Below, in pieces: positions 33,785-45,510 of a DNA stretch of 64,000 nt; positions within the stretch are counted from its first letter, which is position 1, and each line of letters begins with the position of its first letter. Both the position numbers and the translations under genes were made by a program. This DNA comes from Mimachlamys varia (Eukaryota; Mollusca; Bivalvia; Pectinida; Pectinidae). The notes beneath the pieces are model-generated. The model was not told where the DNA came from. It saw only the letters and a list, made by a program, of their open reading frames with translations, and searched no databases. The stretch is from assembly GCA_947623455.1 (NCBI GenBank), contig OX392532.1, positions 8,560,501-8,624,500 on the forward strand, given 5' to 3'.

Positions 33785-36700
33785 ATGGCGGCTTGCGGAT
33801 GTAAAGGCATTCGTAGCTGTGTAATATGTGAAGGGAAGGGGAAGCTGTCGGCTGGATCAGAGCAGAAGGTGAACAAATAAGAAAGATGATAAACTTACAG
33901 ACTTAAATAATGTGTTCACATGCAGGTTTAGAGTTTTGTTCCTTAAAGTCCTTGACAGGTAGCCTAATGGATAACATCAGGTGTTTGGACCGGCCCGTTT
34001 GGGCCAGAGGAAACTCCGCCTATCAGGCTACCAGTGCTAGGACATTAGCACACTTTTGCTACTAGCGTGACAGCTTTATCTGCCGATCATCTGTCCAGTG
34101 ATCCTAATTTGCAAGAAGCAATGACTGACAGACTGATATCTAAATATTGATGGTGACATTTCCATATGGCCAAATACGACCCTACATGGGGATAATGTAA
34201 ACAAACACACCGGTACTGGTAGTAATTATCTCGTCTACATTGATACAAATGCTGACCAAACATGTGAGTCGTTGAAATGAAAGCTTTTCATCTAAAAACT
34301 CAATTCTCATTCGTTTAAATTTCATCGTTGCGTTTTTGTCTGGTCAATATACTTCGTTTATGAGTAACAAAGTATTTTGCAGATTTGGCGCATGCTTTCA
34401 TAAGATACATGTCCTTCCGAGTAGAAATGATTACCTGAAAGGAAAGTTGTTTTGGGCCAATATACAGGAAAATATTTGGTGAATTTAAAACAGAAATCGT
34501 TAAAATTTATGTCTCCCACATCAGATACAGAGGATAAAAGATGATAGTACATGTACCAGAAATTGCAACGACGTAAATCAACAAATTCACCGGAAATTTA
34601 GTTCTAAGATAAAAGTTTTTCGTTTCACCATCTCGCTTATTTGGTTACCAATTTTTGTTTTGTTTTGTACAAGGCAATTGCGACTAAAATTGACCTGTTC
34701 GTTTACATTTGCCATATATACGTATAGTCGTATTTGGCCATATGTCCAAATATGGCCAGATTTGCCGGTGCTCCAGTACCTGCATTTAGTTAATGAGCTT
34801 CTGTGATTTTATTACATGAATAGGCTTGTAAAATATCTGTCATTTTCTATTGATATCTAATGTGCATGTTTTGAAATTGTTTGAGCATTTTGAAATTATT
34901 TATATTAAAAGGATTTTGACTCTCCTTATCCGCCAGCTGTCCAAATATTCAGAGAGTCAGAACCCTTCAAACTAATGTAAAAGTTGATAAAACTATGGCG
35001 CATGGTGCCTGTTCTACTTCTACTTCTACCAAGTAATCAACCTACTTCATCGTGTTGAAGGTTGAAATTTTTCACAATGTTCAACCTCTAACATTGTTTG
35101 AGAGAATTTTTTCCTGTCAATTTGCTGCTATCTAATATTAATTATTATAATGTAAATTGTTTTGTTTGCATAGCATAAGATATTGCTGTTATTTCCTGAT
35201 AATTTCTGTGAAAGGACACATCGAAACAGATAAGGCCCATTAGCCTTTTGATATAGAAAAACCTTTATGCTGAAAATTAGCACTCAACTTATTGTCTTAT
35301 GCATCAACTGCTTAAATATATAGGACATTTTTGTGTGTGAAATAATTGCATTTTATTTAGTGCAAATTTTTTTTATAAAAAAATGTCATTTCATAATTGA
35401 GTGGATATATCTGAAGTTATCTCCCTTTACAGTAAGCTGTAGTGCCCATGTCACAGAATCACATTAAAAATTTATCCATTTAAGGGATTGTACATGTAAT
35501 TTCAACACCAGACAGCTTTACCATTGCATTTATAACAACTTTGTTTTCAGGAAGAATGTATGTACTACTGTGAGTACTGTGGCAAGGCGTGGCCAGGGAG
35601 CAGCTCACCATGGAAACAGCATCCGGATCACCTAGACAACCAACTAGATTTTCCAGGAATTAAAATAATCCAGAACTTTGTCTCTGAAGAAGAAGAAAGA
35701 CGTATATGTGAGGAGATATATAAAGTGCCTTTTGCTGTATCACAATCAGGGAGAAGGAAACAGGTTTGTAAGCTATTGTATCAAGGGGAAATAACGCATT
35801 GCAGATTGAAATATTTAAAAACTAAATGGCTTTGGAATGGGAGCTGTATATGTGGCTGAGCTAACAGAACACAATTCTGCATAGTGCTTCGTAAACAAGA
35901 TGAACTGTGAACAGGTGAACATTTTGTACTCTTCATGTTAAACTTTGTTAAAAGTTGTTTGTCCAGTCTGATTAAAAGAAAAATATTAATTGTTTGTGCA
36001 TGTCATTGATATAATGTATTATGAAGATCTGTATTGTAATCAGAATGGAGGTTTATCACAACAGCCATTCACACACCCACTTCCATTTATTTAGACATCC
36101 ATCTATCCATATTAAGACATTATCCTACCCACATTAAGACATCTATCTCTCTGTATTTAGACATCAACCTACCCATATCACAGACATCCACCTATATTCA
36201 CCTACATCAACCTACCTGTATTAAGACATCAAACTACCTGTATTAAGACATCCATCTACTTGTACATTATTATACCACAGGTAAAACTCTGATATAACTT
36301 TCATTGTTATTCATGACCAGGCACTTTTTTTTCTTGATTTTAGGATTATGGACCAAAAGTGAATTTTAAGAAGAAGAAGCTAAAATGTGATGTTTTTACT
36401 GGACTGCCAAATTTTAGTGAACCTCTGTATCGACGTATGACTGAGGTGGCCGAGCTTGCAGACTTTACACCTGTAGAACTGTGTAACCTGGAGTACTCTC
36501 CCCTTAGAGGCTCCGCCATTGATCCACACTTTGATGATTTCTGGTTGTGGGGTGAGAGACTTGTGACCTTGAACTTGTTGTCAGACACTTTTCTGTATTT
36601 TATCAAGGACGGTGAGGATGTTGAGGTCAAAGTGCCTCTGCATCAGAGGTCATTAATTGTGGTGTACGGACCAGCCCGACACGCCTGGAAACATGGTATC

Positions 36701-36847
36701 CACCGAGAGGATATAACTGGTGATCGAATCGCCATTACACTAAGGGAACTGTCAGAGGAGTTCCAAAGGGATGATAAACTGATAGAAATAGGGCAAAAAC
36801 TTAAGGACATTGCGTTGACCTTTCAGGGTCAGATGGTTGGTTCCTGA
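33785..36847 (+). CDS. ALKBH4: Alpha-ketoglutarate-dependent dioxygenase ALKBH4
   Basis: AlkB-family Fe(II)/2-oxoglutarate dioxygenase; in vertebrates linked to actin K84me1 demethylation and to 6mA. Exons 33785-33868, 35551-35763, 36344-36847, all phase 0, giving 266 residues (human 302). The N-terminus has the Cys-rich ALKBH4 signature ACGCKGIRSCVICEGK and CMYYCEYCGKAW. Then comes FPGIKIIQNFVSEEEE and SQSGRRKQ|DYGPKVNFKKKKL across the exon 2/3 junction. Iron ligands are in IDPHFDDFWLWGERL (HxD) and RHAWKHGIHR (distal His), with the 2-oxoglutarate Arg in DRIAITLREL. The end FQGQMVGS resembles the vertebrate terminus. The start ATG is preceded by AAC (good context). It is divergently paired with LRWD1. 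Confidence 0.95.
34160..34745. mobile_element. Degenerate fold-back element in ALKBH4 intron 1
   Basis: Perfect 18-bp inverted pair CATATGGCCAAATACGAC near 34163 and GTCGTATTTGGCCATATG near 34726. Inner arms are diverged but recognisable (GAAATGAAAGCTTTTCATCT against the complement of AGATAAAAGTTTTTCGTTTC). No coding. Confidence 0.6.
36060..36265. repeat. Degenerate ~26-bp tandem repeat in ALKBH4 intron 2
   Basis: Repeated TATTAAGACATC(C/A)A(T/A)CTACC motifs, about seven poorly conserved copies, ending about 80 bp before the exon 3 acceptor. Confidence 0.7.
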
Positions 36848-37617
36848 CACATTTTAATGGTATCAATTATTATGATAAAAACAAAATAATTATGTGCTTT
36901 TAAAGTATATGTGACCTGCTTTCAGAGTAAATTATAGAAATATAATTTTATGTTAGTTGTTTGTATTCAACTTATCTATTGTTGGCCTTTCCCAAGGGAA
37001 CTGTTCTATAACAGTGTTGTGTGGGGAGTAGTACTGTCCGAGTCATAGATTGTCTATAGACCTAGACTACATCTTTAGAGAGCTGTTCCAAAGTGAAAGG
37101 GACATAATAGGTTTATTACATCAGCAATGAAACAAAATTGGAAGTGTACAGCACCTCCTTTGAGAAGGGGTATACATATTGACGTCCGCTTCTTCTCCCT
37201 TGGACCAAAGAAAAGGTTTAGGACCTGTCGCCAGGCATAATTCTCATTGCCAAGGAAGGCATAAAACTTTACTAAGTACATGTTATCAAAATAGCCTTCC
37301 TTGATATTACGCGTACCATGTGATGTACTAAACACAGCATTTACCTTTTGTCCCATTGCATGACCTCATAATCAACGACGGAATGGGGAGAGGGTGAGAA
37401 AGTTCCTGGTTGGATGAGTATAGGGGTGAAGAAAAATGTTGCAAACAATAGATGTAATGAACACTACACCTGGTTGTAAAACTGCTGAGACATAACATTG
37501 TTGTAAAGATTACAAAGTCTAGCAATATTTGAAAAAAACCAACTTCAGCATAATATTTATCGCAAACTGTATGCACAGCAGCCATTCAAATGATACTTGT
37601 TAAAGGGATTAAAGTGT
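36848..37617. other. Intergenic spacer downstream of ALKBH4
   Basis: No gene recognised. It should hold the ALKBH4 3' UTR; no canonical AATAAA close to the stop was noticed. Confidence 0.35.
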
Positions 37618-38219
37618 ACCCGTTCAAATTACGGGGCCTCGAAAGAGTCCCGTATTATTATTTTTCGTCACTACCTCCCCGTGCCAAGAGTTGGTAACAT
37701 GCGCGCCTGCTGCCTTCCTTAGATATGGTAGCCGTTCCTCGTGCTCTCTTTCTGGAAAGGAACCTTGATTCTCCGTTACCCATTAAAACCATATGATAGA
37801 CAGCGCAAGATCCGGTCCAATACATCATGTTTGCGGGGTTGATCAATTGGTGTCTAATGTGTAAGCTTTAAGTTATTTACAGTAACAGAAGGTAATTATA
37901 AAGAAATCTTTCTCTTTAGTTTAGCTGAGAATGTAATATATATATATATATATAAGTCTAGTTGAACAGGAGTAAATATTGAAAATAACTGAAAGTTTCC
38001 ATTAATTTTCAGTTCAATACAATATGCTATATAGTTCATAATGAGTAGGAGTTCTCTCCCCTTAAGCACGTATGGACTCTTATAAAGAAAATCCCGAGAT
38101 TCGGAACCGTTTTTTGACATGAACACCAGCAGTGGTGTACCTGTTTTTTTTTTAGAAAACTCAGTTGACATTGGTCAACAAGATAAACAAGAATTATTAG
38201 GTGCCGTGATTTGAACGGC
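37618..38219. mobile_element. Possible transposon with imperfect inverted ends
   Basis: CCCGTTCAAATTACGGGGCC on the left and GGTGCCGTGATTTGAACGG on the right are imperfect inverted repeats about 600 bp apart. A (TA)n tract is at about 37938-37954. No transposase seen. Confidence 0.45.
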
Positions 38220-38974
38220 TATATCCTCATTAATATCCAGGCCTATTGATAATAAAATATTATTATAAACGACTTCAATTAAAATTTATATTATCATATA
38301 TCTTTACACCATAGTTTCTTAACTGTGTCAAATTAAAGGTAAACAACTTACTTGTATAACTAATTACTTGTAAAGATAAACAAGAAGGTTCACAAGACAG
38401 CATTGGTCAAAATACAAAATATTACCGTTTGAGAGAAAGTCGATGTTATAGGACGTGACACCAGCGGCATCTAGCCAGAACTAGTTTATATTCACACCAT
38501 AGCATTAAAAATCCCCAAAGATCTAATGATAATTTCTATACGTTACAAATATCTACCGTAACGTCTGTACTTGTATTCAGTCCATGTACTCCATAGGCGG
38601 ATCCAGGATTTTGGGTTAGAGGGGGCGTACATCTTTTTTTTCCTGAAATGAACTTTTAGTATAAACAGTATTTATATTCCAAAATTTTGACACAGTTGTT
38701 CAAAATAATAAAGTACATTTTTGTATATTGGAGATTGGAAAACAAGCTGAAAGCCTAATTAAATTCCTCTCCCCGGGAATATTACAAGCAAAGTTATGAT
38801 TGGCCGAACACACTTTTGTGTTTGGGGTGTTCGGCGTCCCATCCATATTGAGTTCACAAAAATATTATAAGATGCATCTTTGTTGTTCACAAAGAGAGTG
38901 TTCGAAATTTTTTGCACGCACCGTATCCTAGAGTATCACTCGATTTACGCGCATTAAACCAGTACGAACCGTAT
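38220..38974. other. Spacer without recognised genes
   Basis: AT-rich; no coding sequence or clear element supported. Confidence 0.35.
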
Positions 38975-39608
38975 AGGGACCTGAGACTTTGTTACAGCTA
39001 GTTTTGAACATAAACTAGGGTGTTTAGAGTAACTTAACACTTTTGGGGGTAAAGATCAATTTTCGATAAAAATGCCCCCCTCAATGGTCATAAAGGCTAA
39101 AGGGTGGAAAGCTTTAAAAACCTCCTTAATGCACGTCAAATGTATTCTTCTTCCGTAAAAATAATCTCGATTTCCTTAAAAAACACGCAAAATTTCATTG
39201 GATGCATTTGTTAAGAGGAATACCGCCATCCAATGACGTCAAAACTCATTACTATGTAGAAAGTGGCACGATAGCTAACGAAAGACACGGACATTTTGCG
39301 TGGGTTTTTTTCAGGGGAAATCAAGATTATTTCTGCGGATGGAGGGTACATTTGGCGTGCATTTAGAGGTTTTTAAAATAAAAATTATCCATCTTTCCAA
39401 CGGTTCCAAGCAATTTTTCGTACCTCTTCTAGAAATGGGATTTTTGATGCAAGACATGAAGATGGGGTCGATTTTTCGAGCAGGAAAGCGTTCCACCCTT
39501 TAGCCTTTTTGACCATTGAGGGAGCATTTGATCGAAAATTGATATAAACCCCCAAAATGTGTAACATTACTCTAAACAAAGCTAGCTGTAACAAATTCAC
39601 AGGTCCCT
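38975..39608. mobile_element. Long fold-back element, AGGGACCTGAGA family
   Basis: About 634 bp. Ends AGGGACCTGAGACTTTG and CAGGTCCCT match the 157-bp element at 2941-3097, as do the next segments (GCTAGTTTTG, GTGTTTAGAGTAA, AATTTTCGAT). It has extra inner arms: CAATGGTCATAAAGGCTAAAG pairs with CTTTAGCCTTTTTGACCATTG, and CGATTTCC, CCGTAAAAATAATC and GCACGTCAAATGTA also have partners on the right. The right arm has a unique block (about 39380-39490). Non-coding. Confidence 0.88.
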
Positions 39609-39719
39609 ATGGTACGTACAAGTTCACTGTTCATCCCGGTATTGTGTGTATAAATCATTAAATCCACTAACCGGTTCCCTTACAGATATTTTTTCTAAAT
39701 TTCATCCTGGTCATGAATC

Positions 39720-40560
39720 GGTTGAAGATGCCCTTTACTCGGAAAGACTTGGGTCTGCGATTCCAAACAAATTGAACGTCAATAAAATCAAGTAAATCAT
39801 TGAGAAAGACTCCCGTTATACGGTCAGACAACTAGCACAGATGACAATCTTGGGTTTAGCATCTGTTCATTCCTTTCAGAAGAAAAATCTCAAGGTTAGG
39901 AAATTAAGTGCTCGTTGTATCCCACATTTACTCACTGACGAGACGAGAAGAAACGTACATGGCTAAGAGACTGCTGAAAAAGAACCTTAACTATCAGAAA
40001 AAGGGCATTAGATAGTATCATAATGGGTGATGAGACATTAGTGCATTTTTATGAGCCTCAGACGAAAGTTGACAATAGGATTTGGGCTTTTAAACATGCC
40101 AAAATGCCCAGTATTGCTAAACGAACAGTAACAGCAAAGAAGGTGTTATACGAAATATTCTTTAGAAATAGTGGAAAAATCATGCACATTACTGTTCGAA
40201 ACGGTAGAGTGTATCTGGAAGCTTCAATAAGAATGAAGTTCTGTCCAGTTGTTACACGGCAAAGCCCAAACCCACAAATCGGCAACTACCGTTTTTCTAA
40301 GTCGGAAAAGGTCAATGGCTTATACCACACCCTCCAATCAGCCCAGCCCTTGCCCCGTGTGATTGCTTTCCTCTTTCCAAAGCTAAAAAACCCCACATAT
40401 CTGATAGGAGAGATAGTTCAAGAAATGAGCGGGAATCTGCAGTTTACCCGTTTCTGATTAGTGTACCCAAAGAATAGTATGAACATTGTTTCATAAATTG
40501 GATTCTAACGGTGTCTTCAAGTTAAAGGTGAATATTTTTTAAGCCAACTAGAAAAATGCA
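39720..40560 (+). pseudogene. Degenerate mariner transposase
   Basis: Tc1/mariner-family relic. Broken 5' frames contain RKLSARCIPHLLTDE-like sequence. The longest frame (40023-40457) begins GDETLVHFYEPQTK, the mariner GDETW motif with the first catalytic Asp. Downstream EKVNGLYHTLQSAQPLPRVIAFLFPKLKN matches the region before and around the third catalytic residue (normally PCD/SPSDxxLFPxLK), but the Asp is gone. The second catalytic segment (HDNA) is not found. A tail CAAGTTAAAGGTGAATATTT matches the usual NGxYFE end. Inactive. Confidence 0.88.
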
Positions 40561-40977
40561 TTCGAATTTTGATAAGCGTTTCTGAGAAACTATGTCATTT
40601 GCAAATGTTTTCGAACAACCCTCGTATAACATCGTCTGATCGATATCAGCCAAATTGTGAGGAGAAAGAAACATGGAAGAGGTGGGGGAGGGGCTAGTTA
40701 ATTGTTAGACGTAACTTATATCACATTCAACTACACTGTAAGATATAGGAATTATAAACTGTGTACATGTAAGTCTGATTTGGGGCGTAGCCCCGATTTT
40801 TTTTTATAAATATTTCTACCAAATATATGGTTCGCAATGCTATCTGATGATGAAAGTTTTAGTTTTAATTCTTGGACAAATTGGTCACTTGACAAATTTT
40901 AGGGGGGGGGGGGGGTCGGTTTTAATCTGTCACGTTTTACATGTTGACCCTTTAGTGGAGTCGGCTGTCAGATGGTC
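40561..40977. other. Spacer between mariner relic and 36-bp array
   Basis: Holds a GAACAACCCTCGTATAA segment that may be the mariner 3' end (40607-40625) and a G-tract near 40902-40916. No gene. Confidence 0.4.
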
Positions 40978-43405
40978 TCCTCGTGAATCCGGCCACCACT
41001 GGTGTTCTGGGTGACTCGTGTTGTAGAGCCACCACTGGTGTTCTGGGTGACTCGTGTTGTAGAGCCACCACTGATGTTCTGGATGACTCGTGTTGTAGAG
41101 GCACCACTGATGTTCTTGTTGACTCGTGTTGTAGAGCCACCACTGATGTTCTGGGTGACTCGTGTTGTAGAGCCACCACTGATGTTCTTGTTGACTCGTG
41201 ATGTAGAGCCACCACTGATGTTCTGGGTGACTCGTGTTGTAGAGCCACCACTGATGTTCTTGTTGACTCGTGATGTAGAGCCACCACTGATGTTCTTGTT
41301 GACTCGTGTTGTAGAGCCACCACTGATGTTTTTGTTGACTCGTGTTGTAGAGCCACCACTGATGTTTTTGTTGACTCGTGTTGTAGAGCCACCACTGGTG
41401 TTCTGGGTGACTCGTGTGGTAGAGCCACCACTGATGTTCTGGGCGACTCGTGTTGTTGAGCCACCACTAATGTTCTGGGTGACTCGTGTTGTAGAGCCAC
41501 CACTGATGTTCTGGGTGACTCTTGTTGTAGAGCCACCACTGATGTTCTGGGTGACTCGTGTTGTAGAGCCACCACTGATGTTCTGGGTGACTCGTGTTGT
41601 AGAGCCACCACTGATGTTCTTGTTGACTCGTGTTGTAGAGCCACCACTGATGTTCTAGGTGACTCGTGTTGTAGAGCCACCACTGATGTTCTTGTTGACT
41701 CGTGTTGTAGAGCCACCACTAATGTTCTTGTTGACTCGTGTTGTAGAGCCACCACTTATGTTCTGGGTGACTCGTGTTGTAGAGCCACCACTGATGTTCT
41801 GGGTGACTCGTGTTGTAGAGCCACCACTAATGTTCTTGTTGACTCGTGTTGTAGAGCCACCACTGATGTTCTGGGTGACTCGTGTTGTAGTGCCACCACT
41901 GATGTTCTGGGCGACTCGTGTTGTAGAGCCACCACTGATGTTCAGGGTGACTCGTGTTGTAGAGCCACCACTGATGTTCTTGTTGACTCGTGTTGTAGAG
42001 CCACCACTGATGTTCTGGGTGACTCGTGTTGTAGAGCCACCACTGATGTTTTGGGTGACTCGTGTTGTAGAGCCACCACTGATGTTCTTGTTGACTCGTG
42101 TTGTAGAGCCACCACTGATGTTCTGGGTGACTCGTGTTGTAGAGCCACCACTAATGTTCTTGGTGACTCGTGTTGTAGAGCCACCAGTGATGTTCTGGGT
42201 GACTCGTGTTGTAGAGCCACCACTTATGTTCTGGGTGACTCGTGTTGTAGAGCCACAACTGATGTTCTTGTTGACTCGTGTTGTAGAGCCACCACTGATG
42301 TTCTGGGTGACTCGTGTTGTAGAGCCACCACTAATGTTCTTGGTGACTCGTGTTTTAGAGCCACCAGTGATGTTCTGGGTGACTCGTGTTGTAGAGCCAA
42401 CACTAATGTTCTGGGTGACTCGTGTTGTAGAGCCACCACTGATGTTCTTGTTGACTCGTGTTGTAGAGCCACCACTGATGTTCTGGGTGACTCGTGTTGT
42501 AGAGCCACCACTAATGTTCTGGGTGACTCGTGTTGTAGAGCCACCACTGATGTTCTGGGTGACTCGTGTTGTAGAGCCACCACTGATGTTCTGGGTGACT
42601 CGTGTTGTAGAGCCACCACTGATGTTCTTGTTGACTCGTGTTGTAGAGCCACCACTGATGTTCTGGGTGACTCGTGTTGTAGAGCCACCACTGATGTTCT
42701 GGGTGACTCGTGTTGTAGAGCCACCAGTGATGTTTTTGTTGACTCGTGTTGTAGAGCCACCACTAATGTTCTTGTTGACTCGTGTTGTAGAGCCACCACT
42801 TATGTTCTGGGTGACTCGTGTTGTAGAGCCACCACTGATGTTCTGGGTGACTCGTGTTGTAGAGCCACCAGTAATGTTCTTGTTGACTCGTGTTGTAGAG
42901 CCACCACTGATGTTCAGGGTGACTCGTGTTGTAGAGCCACCACTGATGTTCTTGTTGACTCGTGTTGTAGAGCCACCACTGATGTTCTGGGTGACTCGTG
43001 TTGTAGAGCCACCACTGATGTTTTGGGTGACTCGTGTTGTAGAGCCACCACTGATGTTCTTGTTGACTCGTGTTGTAGAGCCACCACTGATGTTCTCGGT
43101 GACTCGTGTTGTAGAGCCACCACTAATGTTCTGGGTGACTCGTGTTGTAGAGCCACCACTAATGTTCTGGGTGACTCGTGTTGTAGAGCCACCACTAATG
43201 TTCTGGGTGACTCGTGTTGTAGAGCCACCACTAATGTTCTTGGTGACTCGTGTTGTAGAGCCACCACTAATGTTCTGGGTGACTCCTGTTGTAGAGCCAC
43301 CACTAATGTTCTGGGTGACTCGTGTTGTAGAGCCACCACTAATGTTCTGGGTGACTCGTGTTGTAGAGCCACCACTGATGTTCTGGGTGACTCGTGTTGT
43401 AGAGG
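40978..43405. repeat. 36-bp minisatellite, ~67 copies (2.4 kb)
   Basis: Unit CCACCACTGATGTTCTGGGT plus GACTCGTGTTGTAGAG, strict 36-bp period. Two main variants alternate: TTCTGGGTGAC (A) and TTCTTGTTGAC (B), with rarer TTCTTGGTGAC and CCAGTGATG variants. Since 36 is a multiple of three, several frames on both strands stay open for hundreds of codons, including a 608-codon frame at 41659-43485. This is expected from the period and is not evidence of coding. A five-unit (180 bp) block near 42151 recurs at 42331. Confidence 0.96.
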
Positions 43406-43627
43406 TGAGATATGCATTGTTACGTACAGTACACGGGTATTCAGCTATGTACAGTATTATCCCACAATACAGCCACTTTATTTAGGCTCCATGTACTCTC
43501 TCGACATATAAACATATCTTATTGTGTAAAGGTTATACTGTTCATATCTACGACTGGTATATTTGTTTGTTTGGTTTGTTCTGTTTATGTCTTAATTTAC
43601 GCTCCATTGATGGTTATGGTCATTTAA

Positions 43628-43735
43628 GGTAATGCCAGGTTTTAGTGGTGGGGGAAAGCCGGAGCTACCAGAGAAAAACCTGCGGCCAGCACCTGTCGAC
43701 AGTCCCACGCGCTGGTCTCCAACTGCGACCTACAG
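43628..43735 (+). repeat. Likely dispersed interspersed repeat fragment
   Basis: GGTTTTAGTGGTGGGGGAAA followed by GCCGGAGCTACCAGAGAAAAACC resembles a conserved non-coding repeat module common in marine invertebrate genomes (from memory; not checked). Only one copy here. Confidence 0.35.
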
Positions 43736-44477
43736 ATGTTGTTCTGCCTTTATTGATTACGGACATGTTGACCATAGCTGTTTCCAGTTTTAACTAACTT
43801 GCGTGTGTCATCGATGACGAGAATCGTTCACAACTCATATACGAAACGATAAATGAAATGAATGTAGGGGTCTACGTGTTTTAAATTGTAATATGGTAAG
43901 GGATAGCGTGCAACTGCATAATTATATATGTCTTAACCGCCTTAATATACCTCTGCATAAACATTGTACCGCGGGGGAGGGCAACATATTCTGACGGATA
44001 CTGCCAACCATATTGTACCTTATTTACTGGAGTAACATGTCGTAACCTATTTCAGGCGTACACTCGAAGATATGACGTAAGCATACCCTCTGCCTATAAT
44101 TAGGTACTATAAATTGACGTAAGTTACTAACTCCACGATATATTCGATACACTACAGAAACTATGAACGAGGGCATACACGATGTTTAAAATTGTCCAGG
44201 CCCATAACTTCAACAAAAATAGTCGAATTACGAATTTCTTTTTAACTAAACACATCCAACAAAAGGTTAAGAATGAGTTGCAATGAAAAGGTTTGTGGGA
44301 GTAGAAATGGTCATAACTAATAATAGCACCACGATCACCCCCCCCCCCCCCAAAAAAAAAGTTCGCGTACAAGGGTTATTATGTTGAACGATGTTTGATT
44401 ACAACACACGCCATACTGATTTACGTCAGTTTAGGGGGTAGAAATCAATTCAGGTACACGTGCCTTTTCGATGATTT
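43736..44477. other. Spacer, no gene seen
   Basis: Contains a C-tract/A-tract at 44339-44360. Nothing else supported. Confidence 0.35.
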
Positions 44478-45220
44478 TTGGTACATAGTATTTGAAATAA
44501 TGTTATAAAAATGGCAAAGTTCTGGGGTATTTGAAATAATGGTATAAAAATGGCTTAGTTCTGAGGTATTTGAAATAATGAAATATAAATGGCAAAGTTC
44601 TGAGGTATTTGAAATAATGGTATAAAAGTGGCTTAGTTCTGAGGTATTTGAAATAATGGTATAAAAATGGCTTAGTTCTGAGGTAATTGAAATAATGGTA
44701 TATAAATAGCAAAGTTCTGAGGTATTTGAAATAATGGTATAAAAATAGCAAAGTTCTGAGGTATTTGAAATAATGGTTTAAAAATGACAAAACTCTGTTG
44801 TTTTTGGAAAAATGGTATAAAAATGACAATATTAATCATAATAATGATAATTCGAGGTTCTTATATACCGCTTTATCACGACCTTGATGGTCTTCTCAAA
44901 GCGGTTCACAAATTAGTACCCGTGGTTATAGGGCCTTAGCAACCACCTAATATCGTTTTTAACTCCCTGGAGCGCATACAGCTGGTGCTGCCATTTCGGC
45001 GCTCACAGCTAGCATTCTACAATATCTAGCACTACCCAAACATGTACTCATTTACAGCTAAGTAGACTCGAACAAGCGAAGTAAATTATCAAGTGCCGTG
45101 ACCGGAACTCGAACTCGCAACCCTTCGATCACGAGCCCAGCGTCATACCACTAAATCACCGTGCAAAGCTCTGTTGCATTTGGAATAATGGTATAAAAAT
45201 GGCAAAGTTTGTCACAGTAA
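44478..45220. repeat. ~40-bp minisatellite interrupted by a SINE
   Basis: Eight or so units of GGTATTTGAAATAATGGTAT plus AAAAATGGCTTAGTTCTGA run to about 44828; the last unit stops at AAAAATGACAA, and the sequence resumes after the SINE at 45164 with AAAGCTCTGTTGCATTTGGA and one more unit to 45215. Confidence 0.9.
44832..45163 (-). mobile_element. tRNA-derived SINE (~330 bp) inserted in the 40-bp array
   Basis: On the - strand it begins with a tRNA-like head: GTGATTTAGTGGTATGACGC (A box region) and GCGAGTTCGAGTTCCGG (B box). The 3' tail CTTTGAGAAGACCATCAAGG, GTCGTGATAAAGCGGTATAT, AAGAACC and a short ATT-rich end resembles L2-clade LINE-type tails. It is not a functional tRNA gene, as no cloverleaf closes with an acceptor stem. 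Confidence 0.85.
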
Positions 45221-45417
45221 ATTTGCAAAAAGACTGAAGAGAAAACATGCGATAATCGCAAGTTCTTTTTTTGTGTAGTGATTCCTCCGAGTGATCGCAG
45301 ATTAGACATTTTCTCGTTGGCCATGGTTTTTAATTTGACCCATTCCGTCTTCTAAGTATCTGTAATGTATACATATAATTGCTTGTTAATTCGGCATCAG
45401 GGACGCGGGTATTTCCA

Positions 45418-45510
45418 CCCGGGCCATCGTCGGAAGCCCACGTGACACTGTGCAAACGATTGACTGAAACGTTAAAACGGTGTCACGTGGATTTCCGACG
45501 ATGGCCCGGG
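45418..45510. repeat. Near-perfect 32-bp-arm hairpin
   Basis: CCCGGGCCATCGTCGGAAGC and CCACGTGACAC on the left pair with GTGTCACGTGG and ATTTCCGACGATGGCCCGGG on the right, around a loop of about 28 bp. No terminator or gene context. Probably a small MITE. Confidence 0.88.

Noticed and set aside
41002..43485. Long repeat frames (218 and 608 codons) as a repeat protein gene
   Set aside because: The 36-bp period keeps several frames open on both strands; there is no unique N-terminal domain, start context or splice structure, and one unit variant creates an in-frame stop.
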